Of a stretch of 44,317 nucleotides of DNA, positions 40,405-44,317 are shown piece by piece. The DNA is from an uncultured Cetobacterium sp. Its GTDB lineage: Bacteria; Fusobacteriota; Fusobacteriia; Fusobacteriales; Fusobacteriaceae. The stretch's first letter is position 1; the number at the start of each line of letters is the position of its first letter. The notes beneath the pieces are model-generated. The model ran no database searches, was not told where the DNA came from, and saw only the letters and a list, made by a program, of their open reading frames with translations. Position numbers and translations under genes: made by a program. The stretch spans positions 1 through 44,317 of the forward strand of contig CAKOHT010000014.1 in the NCBI GenBank assembly GCA_934085975.1, written 5' to 3'.

Positions 40405-41068
40405 GTAGAAATGTAAGAAGCTTTTCTTTAGATATTATACTATCTCCAGTATTGATAATAAGATAATTGCTTATTTCACTTGCTTCCAAAACAACTCGAA
40501 TATTATCATCTTCATAAAACTCATTTGTGTAGTTGTTAAAAATAATACCTTGAATAGGTATTTGCTTTTCTTTTAAAAAACTAAGGGTCAGCATTGTATG
40601 ATTTATAGCTCCAATTTTTGTAGAGCAAACAAGTATAACAGGTAAGTTTAAATCTTTTATGAAATCAAACATGAAATATTTATTTCTTATTATTGGAACG
40701 TAGATACCTCCAGCAGCTTCTATGAAAGTTGTTGAGTACTTAGATTTTAAAGTATTCCATTGCTTGAAAATAGAGTCCATAGAAATTGGAATATTTTCTA
40801 GCTCAGAAGCTAAATGAGGAGATACAGGAGTTTTGAAAAGATAAGTAGTCATTTCAGGGGTTAGAGTTGTTTCAGCAAAATCACATAAAAATTTTGGATC
40901 TAATGGAACTAATTTTTCGTTTTCAAAATAACATCCTGTTTGTAATGGTTTATAATAACCGATATTATAGTTTTTTAAAGATTTAAAAATAAGGGAAGAG
41001 ACGTACGTCTTCCCTATATCAGTATCTGTTCCTATAATAAAGTATCCTGTTTTTAGTCTAGCTATCAA
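40397..41068 (-). CDS. bioD: Dethiobiotin synthase
   Basis: Makes dethiobiotin from diaminopelargonic acid, CO2 and ATP, the step before BioB. About 223 residues; P-loop GTDTDIGKT at 13-21, and EAAGGIYVPI and CSTKIGAINHTML-like segments follow. The start is TTG at 41068: AAGGAGGG lies 8 bases upstream, and longer in-frame starts would place that site inside the gene. It overlaps the bioB stop by 11 bases. bioA/bioF are not in the window, so the earlier steps are elsewhere or absent. Confidence 0.93.
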   Translation of the reverse strand: MIARLKTGYFIIGTDTDIGKTYVSSLIFKSLKNYNIGYYKPLQTGCYFENEKLVPLDPKFLCDFAETTLTPEMTTYLFKTPVSPHLASELENIPISMDSIFKQWNTLKSKYSTTFIEAAGGIYVPIIRNKYFMFDFIKDLNLPVILVCSTKIGAINHTMLTLSFLKEKQIPIQGIIFNNYTNEFYEDDNIRVVLEASEISNYLIINTGDSIISKEKLLTFLQK

Positions 41069-42059
41069 GAGTAAATCCCTCCTTAACAATCATCTCTTTG
41101 TCAGAAGCTATAGTACTTCCTGTTGTTGTTAGAAAATTTCCAGTCAGAGCTGAATTGATTCCACCTCTAATGCCTTGAATCTCTAAATCGCCAAGTTGAA
41201 GTCTTCCACCGGCATATCTTAAAGAGGAGTCGGGATTTATGAAGCGATAGACTGCGATTGTTTTAATAATTTCCATAGGATCCAAAGAAGGATAACTTTC
41301 CATTGGAGTCCCAGCGATAGGTGTTAAAAAATTTAAAGGTATAGATTTAATTTTTAGATTTTTTAATTCAAAAGCCATGTTCAATCTGTCGACTCGACTT
41401 TCTCCTAATCCTAAAATACCTCCACTGCAAACTTCTAATCCTACCTCTTGAGCTATTAAGATTGTATTGATTCGATCTTGATAGGTGTGAGTTGTACAAA
41501 TTTTGTCATAGAACTCTCGTGATGTTTCTAAATTATGGTGATAGGTTTTTACACCAGCTTCTTTTAAAGCGTTTGCAGCCTCTTTGGTAAGTAGTCCATG
41601 AGAAGCACACAGATGTATATTGCTATTAGATTTCATATATTTGTAGAGATTAGCTACTTGAGAGGTTTCTTTTTGTGTAAGTAACCCTCTGCCACTGGTA
41701 ACTAGTGCAAAGCGATTAGCACCCTCCTTTTCAACATTTAAAGCCAATTTTAGAGCTTCCTCTTTATTTGTTAAAGGGTAAATAGGTGAAGCTGTTTTAA
41801 AATGAGAAGATTGAGCACAATATTTGCAATCTTCTGGACATTTCCCAGACTTTGCATTCATTATCGTGCATAGATTAAATTTATCTCCGCAAAAGAACTT
41901 TCTTATTTCATTTGCACAGTCTGATAAAAAAAGAATCTCTTCTCTTTCGGTGCGTATGTCTAAATCTATAAGTTTTTTGGCGTTCTCAAAAGTAATGGGA
42001 TGCCCCTTAAGAATGCTTTCTTTTAAAGTTAAAATAAAATTTTTCAAAAAAATATTCAC
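41058..42059 (-). CDS. bioB: Biotin synthase
   Basis: Radical SAM enzyme that inserts sulfur into dethiobiotin to form biotin. 333 residues. The SAM cluster cysteines are Cys74, Cys78 and Cys81 in GKCPEDCKYCAQS; the YHHNLETSREFY, GGILGLGES and LRYAGGRLQLGD-like segments carry the other cluster ligands. GTG 42059 is taken as start, but GAGGTG around it may be the ribosome site for TTG 42047. Follows corA by 31 bases and overlaps bioD. Confidence 0.95.
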   Translation of the reverse strand: MNIFLKNFILTLKESILKGHPITFENAKKLIDLDIRTEREEILFLSDCANEIRKFFCGDKFNLCTIMNAKSGKCPEDCKYCAQSSHFKTASPIYPLTNKEEALKLALNVEKEGANRFALVTSGRGLLTQKETSQVANLYKYMKSNSNIHLCASHGLLTKEAANALKEAGVKTYHHNLETSREFYDKICTTHTYQDRINTILIAQEVGLEVCSGGILGLGESRVDRLNMAFELKNLKIKSIPLNFLTPIAGTPMESYPSLDPMEIIKTIAVYRFINPDSSLRYAGGRLQLGDLEIQGIRGGINSALTGNFLTTTGSTIASDKEMIVKEGFTLDS

Positions 42060-42061
42060 CT

Positions 42062-42090
42062 CATTTTAATTAATATTTTCATTTTAATTA
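42062..42090 (-). repeat. 11-base direct repeat filling the corA-bioB gap
   Basis: CATTTTAATTA (plus-strand reading) at 42062-42072 and exactly again at 42080-42090, starts 18 bases apart. The two copies fill nearly the whole 31-base gap between the corA stop and the bioB start. It does not match the BirA (TTGTTAAC dyad) or BioR boxes I know. Candidate operator or mRNA element. Confidence 0.5.
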
Positions 42091-43140
42091 TTACCACCAT
42101 TTTTTCTTTTTAAAAAAATAAGCGGTTCCTAAAATAATTGAGACCATCAAAGTTAAAATAAAAAAATAGCCATATTTCCAAGTCAATTCAGGCATATATT
42201 GAAAATTCATACCATAGAGTCCAGCCAAGAAACTAAGGGGAATAAAAATACTAGAAATCATGGTTAAAACTTTCATAATTTCATTCATTCCGGTACTGAT
42301 AGTGGAGTGATAAAGCTGTAGGAGTTCATTTCCTCTGTTGAAAAGAGTGTCATTGGATTCGTTAGCTATTATAATATGATCTTGTAAGTCACGTAAATAG
42401 ATATCGATATCTTCACCTAGATATTCTTTGATATCTGAATCTTTAAATTTTGAAGAAACCTCTTTTAAAGGAGCTAAAGCCCTTCTGAATTTTAAAAGTT
42501 CTTTTTTTAGTTTTAAAATCTCCTCAAAATCGTTTTTACTAGGTTCAGTGATAACTTTACTCTCTAAGTAATCAAATCTTTCCTCTAAATCATCAATGAT
42601 AAGAAAATAATTATCAACAATTCTATCGATTAACGAGTAAGTTAGATAGCCTTCTTTTTTGGTTCTAAGACGTCCGTTTCTTTTTTCAATACGAGATCTA
42701 ATGTTATCAAAAATATCAAATGGATTTTCTTGAAATGTTATTAAAAGATTTGAAAATAAAATAAAGGATATCTGTTCATATTCATATTTGTGTTTTTCAT
42801 TGGAATGAGAAATTAGTTTCAATGTGATGAAAATATAATCCTCTCTAATCTCTATTTTAGGTCTTTGTGAGTTATTTAATAAATCTTCTAAAATTAAAGA
42901 GTCGATATTGAAAGCTTCTCCAATTTTTTTTATAAGCTCAGTATTGTGGATACCTCCGACATTTAGCCAATTAACATGAGATGGATGCAACTCAATAAAG
43001 AGATTATCTCTAAAGATAAAACTATTTTTTTTAAAAGATTCGTGATTATAAGTATAGTGTGTAATAGGAATTTCAACTGTAGCTTGGCGATTACCAGTAT
43101 AAAGAAGAGTTCCAGGTTGTAGTCCAACTTTCTTATTCAA
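42091..43140 (-). CDS. corA: CorA-family Mg2+/Co2+ transporter
   Basis: A pentameric magnesium channel of the inner membrane. About 349 residues: a large N-terminal cytoplasmic domain, a long stalk helix, then two C-terminal membrane segments around 285-345, with the selectivity motif YGMNF at the end of the first (FIPLSFLAGLYGMNFQYMPE, split in two halves), and a basic KKKKWW tail. TTG 43140 is the likely start, five bases after AGGAGGTG; an in-frame TTG at 43158 is too close to the promoter. bioB and bioD follow without a terminator. Confidence 0.93.
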   Translation of the reverse strand: MNKKVGLQPGTLLYTGNRQATVEIPITHYTYNHESFKKNSFIFRDNLFIELHPSHVNWLNVGGIHNTELIKKIGEAFNIDSLILEDLLNNSQRPKIEIREDYIFITLKLISHSNEKHKYEYEQISFILFSNLLITFQENPFDIFDNIRSRIEKRNGRLRTKKEGYLTYSLIDRIVDNYFLIIDDLEERFDYLESKVITEPSKNDFEEILKLKKELLKFRRALAPLKEVSSKFKDSDIKEYLGEDIDIYLRDLQDHIIIANESNDTLFNRGNELLQLYHSTISTGMNEIMKVLTMISSIFIPLSFLAGLYGMNFQYMPELTWKYGYFFILTLMVSIILGTAYFFKKKKWW

Positions 43141-43160
43141 AATAGCACCTCCTATCAATA

Positions 43161-43201
43161 TAGTATAGAATCATTATACTTAGTATAGAACTATAAGTAA
43201 A
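43161..43201 (-). promoter_or_regulatory. corA promoter with overlapping repeats
   Basis: Minus strand TTTACT (43201-43196), 17-base spacer, TATAAT (43178-43173). TAGTATAGAA (plus reading) repeats exactly at 43161-43170 and 43181-43190, 20 bases apart, two helical turns. A dyad TATACT-t-AGTATA (43175-43187) overlaps the -10. Together they look like an operator; regulator unknown. Confidence 0.6.
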
Positions 43202-43256
43202 TAAAAAATAAAAACAATATGTTATTGAAATTATTGATTATATCTGAATCAAAAAA

Positions 43257-43286
43257 TTGTAAAAAGAGAGTAGGGTGTGATAAAAT
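43257..43286 (+). promoter_or_regulatory. Promoter of the DUF3109 gene
   Basis: TTGTAA (43257-43262), 18-base spacer, TAAAAT (43281-43286) with extended TG at 43278-43279. Predicted start near 43293, which rules out translation from 43290. Confidence 0.65.
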
Positions 43287-43319
43287 AAAGTGAATTTTTT
43301 AGATATTGAGGAGATGGAG

Positions 43320-44174
43320 ATGAACTATTTTTTATTTTTAAACCATCCTAAGGGTAAAGAGGTATATAAGGTGAGTCTAGAAAGAGAAGAGATGTTAAAA
43401 GAACACTTCTCTAGGGTAGATATTTTAGAAACTGAAGTTGTAATAAGAGGGGAGCGTTACAGAGCGATTGTGGATTATTCAGCATTTTCTAATTTAGCAA
43501 ATTTTGATTGCTTTAGATGTCAAGATCCCTGTTGTGCAGATAACCCAGTGGTATATGAGAAGATTACGAGAGAGTTTGTATTAGACAACATTGATAGTTA
43601 TAATAAAAAAACTAAAAATATAGATATTCTTTTAGAAAATGGTTATGAAATTGAAAATATCATAAAAAGTATAAAAGAAGATAGATGTATGGTACCAGAG
43701 GAAGCGGTTGAAAATGAAATTTCTTTGTGCACGTGTTCTTTTAAGCCAAATAATGAATCGGTGTTGTGTTCTCTTCATTCTATTTGTTTAGAAAATAATA
43801 TGGGAGCAAAAGAAATAGTTGAGAAAAAACCTTTAGTTTGTAGTTTGTGGCCAATTGATATAATTTCAGAAGAAGATGGAAGTTTATTATATATAACCGT
43901 GCCAGATGATTTTACTACAGGTTTTACAATAGAGGATTACTATGATACTCCTTGTGTAAATAAAGAGCTTACACAGAGTTCATTTTTTAGAAGAAAAAAT
44001 CCTATAGGTTTTTTAGAGGAGGAGTATGTGCCCTTGATATTGGCATATGGAGAAACTTTAAAATATAGTTTAGGTGAAAAATTTTATAATGATGTGAGGG
44101 CAAAACTGTTGGCAGAGAATCTTATTTTTATTGAGGAGCTAAATATAGAGGAGAAACAAATTTTAAAAAAATAA
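43320..44174 (+). CDS. DUF3109-family cysteine-rich protein
   Basis: A 284-residue cytoplasmic protein of the DUF3109 family, related to the YkgJ-type putative Fe-S/zinc proteins. Cysteines cluster as CFRCQDPCC, a middle CTCSF, CSLHSIC and PLVCSLWPIDI, a pattern expected to bind metal or a cluster. Function unknown. I chose ATG 43320 with GAGGAG six bases upstream; ATG 43314 and GTG 43290 are less suitable. No functional link to its neighbours is evident. Confidence 0.82.
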   Translation: MNYFLFLNHPKGKEVYKVSLEREEMLKEHFSRVDILETEVVIRGERYRAIVDYSAFSNLANFDCFRCQDPCCADNPVVYEKITREFVLDNIDSYNKKTKNIDILLENGYEIENIIKSIKEDRCMVPEEAVENEISLCTCSFKPNNESVLCSLHSICLENNMGAKEIVEKKPLVCSLWPIDIISEEDGSLLYITVPDDFTTGFTIEDYYDTPCVNKELTQSSFFRRKNPIGFLEEEYVPLILAYGETLKYSLGEKFYNDVRAKLLAENLIFIEELNIEEKQILKK

Positions 44175-44181
44175 AAAAATG

Positions 44182-44210
44182 TTGACGAAGTTTAAAATTT
44201 ATGATACTAT
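44182..44210 (+). promoter_or_regulatory. Promoter of an operon leaving the right edge
   Basis: TTGACG (44182-44187), 17-base spacer, TACTAT (44205-44210). Predicted start near 44217. The transcribed gene is outside the window. Confidence 0.75.
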
Positions 44211-44213
44211 AAT

Positions 44214-44317
44214 TTTTGTCAGCGGGAAACACCGCAGACAAAAGTTAAAAGATAAGGACATTAACAACCGAATAGAGAAAATAGTCAGAAGTTATGAAAA
44301 TAACAAAATGCCAGAAA
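44214..44317 (+). promoter_or_regulatory. Structured mRNA leader (cut off), possibly ribosomal L10 leader-like
   Basis: Hairpin TTTTGTC-A-GCGG, loop GAAACA, CCGC-A-GACAAAA (44214-44243); GTTAA (44244-44248) can pair with TTAAC near 44260-44264; a GTTAT-GAAA-ATAAC hairpin is at 44291-44304. The run CCGCAGACAAAAG ... AACCGAATAGAG resembles the paired CCGnAGACAGnAGG / CCUnCCGAGG sides of the L10 leader of low-GC bacteria. No coding frame begins before the edge. Confidence 0.35.

Noticed and set aside
42062..42090. Reading the bioB repeat as a BirA box
   Set aside because: It is a direct repeat without the TTGTTAAC-type dyad of known BirA operators.

Overview
The window is about 44 kb of AT-rich, gene-dense chromosome that I read as a member of the Fusobacteriota, closest in feel to Fusobacteriaceae such as Cetobacterium or Fusobacterium. 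This rests on the mix of Gram-positive-like operons (plsX-fabH-fabD-acpP-fabF-rnc, radA-disA, AGGAGG ribosome sites, TTGACA/TATAAT promoters) with diderm features (an outer-membrane beta-barrel, a heptosyltransferase-like GT9 enzyme, a periplasmic BMP protein without a lipobox). The genus is inference. I see no insertion sequence, prophage, CRISPR array or rRNA operon.

Layout. 1-391: four tRNA genes (Arg-TCT, His-GTG, Lys-TTT, Leu-TAG) and a terminator. 421-2759: truA, a GNAT acetyltransferase, then an oxidative-stress operon: Fur/PerR-type repressor with its own palindrome, superoxide reductase and a 53-residue rubredoxin. 2807-6063: WalJ-like hydrolase, degenerate uracil-DNA-glycosylase-like protein, GT9 glycosyltransferase, yebC. 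6073-6685 (minus): a secreted DUF4402 protein behind a c-di-GMP-I (GEMM) riboswitch with a terminator. 6813-10638: recG, proS. 10698-11288 (minus): a sigma-70-family factor. 11535-12698: encapsulin cargo ferritin and encapsulin shell. 12752-13465 (minus): outer-membrane barrel. 13659-17058: rluD-type synthase, rnhB, yraN, Zn-ribbon protein, comF, unknown acidic protein. 17175-19475: tpiA, gpmI. 19476-21337: lysine riboswitch with terminator, then an NhaC-family transporter. 21403-28714: ychF, yceD, rpmF, plsX, fabH, fabD, acpP, fabF, rnc. 28701-34120: radical SAM Elp3-like protein, RNase E/G, coaD, radA, disA. 34225-34512: CsoR. 34588-37932: nucleoside uptake and salvage (BMP protein, deoB, deoD, cdd). 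38063-40367: GntR/FadR-type regulator and aspartate ammonia-lyase. 40397-43140 (minus): corA, bioB, bioD. 43320-44174: DUF3109 protein. 44182-end: promoter and structured leader of an operon that continues outside the window.

How it works together. Several units handle oxygen and iron in an anaerobe: PerR-like repressor, superoxide reductase with its electron donor, and an iron-storing encapsulin. Others deal with scavenged carbon and nitrogen: lysine-controlled transport, nucleoside salvage, aspartate deamination. Two cyclic dinucleotides are represented: c-di-GMP is sensed at 6583-6650 and c-di-AMP is made by DisA at 33059-34120.

The points most worth following are the c-di-GMP switch on a lone DUF4402 surface-type protein, the lysine switch on an NhaC transporter, the glycosylase-fold protein that has lost its Fe-S and catalytic motifs, several unassigned operator-like repeats (acpP, corA, bioB, encapsulin), the unusual start of recG, and the cut-off leader at the right edge, which resembles the ribosomal L10 leader. 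I found no clear case of a wholly new multi-gene system.
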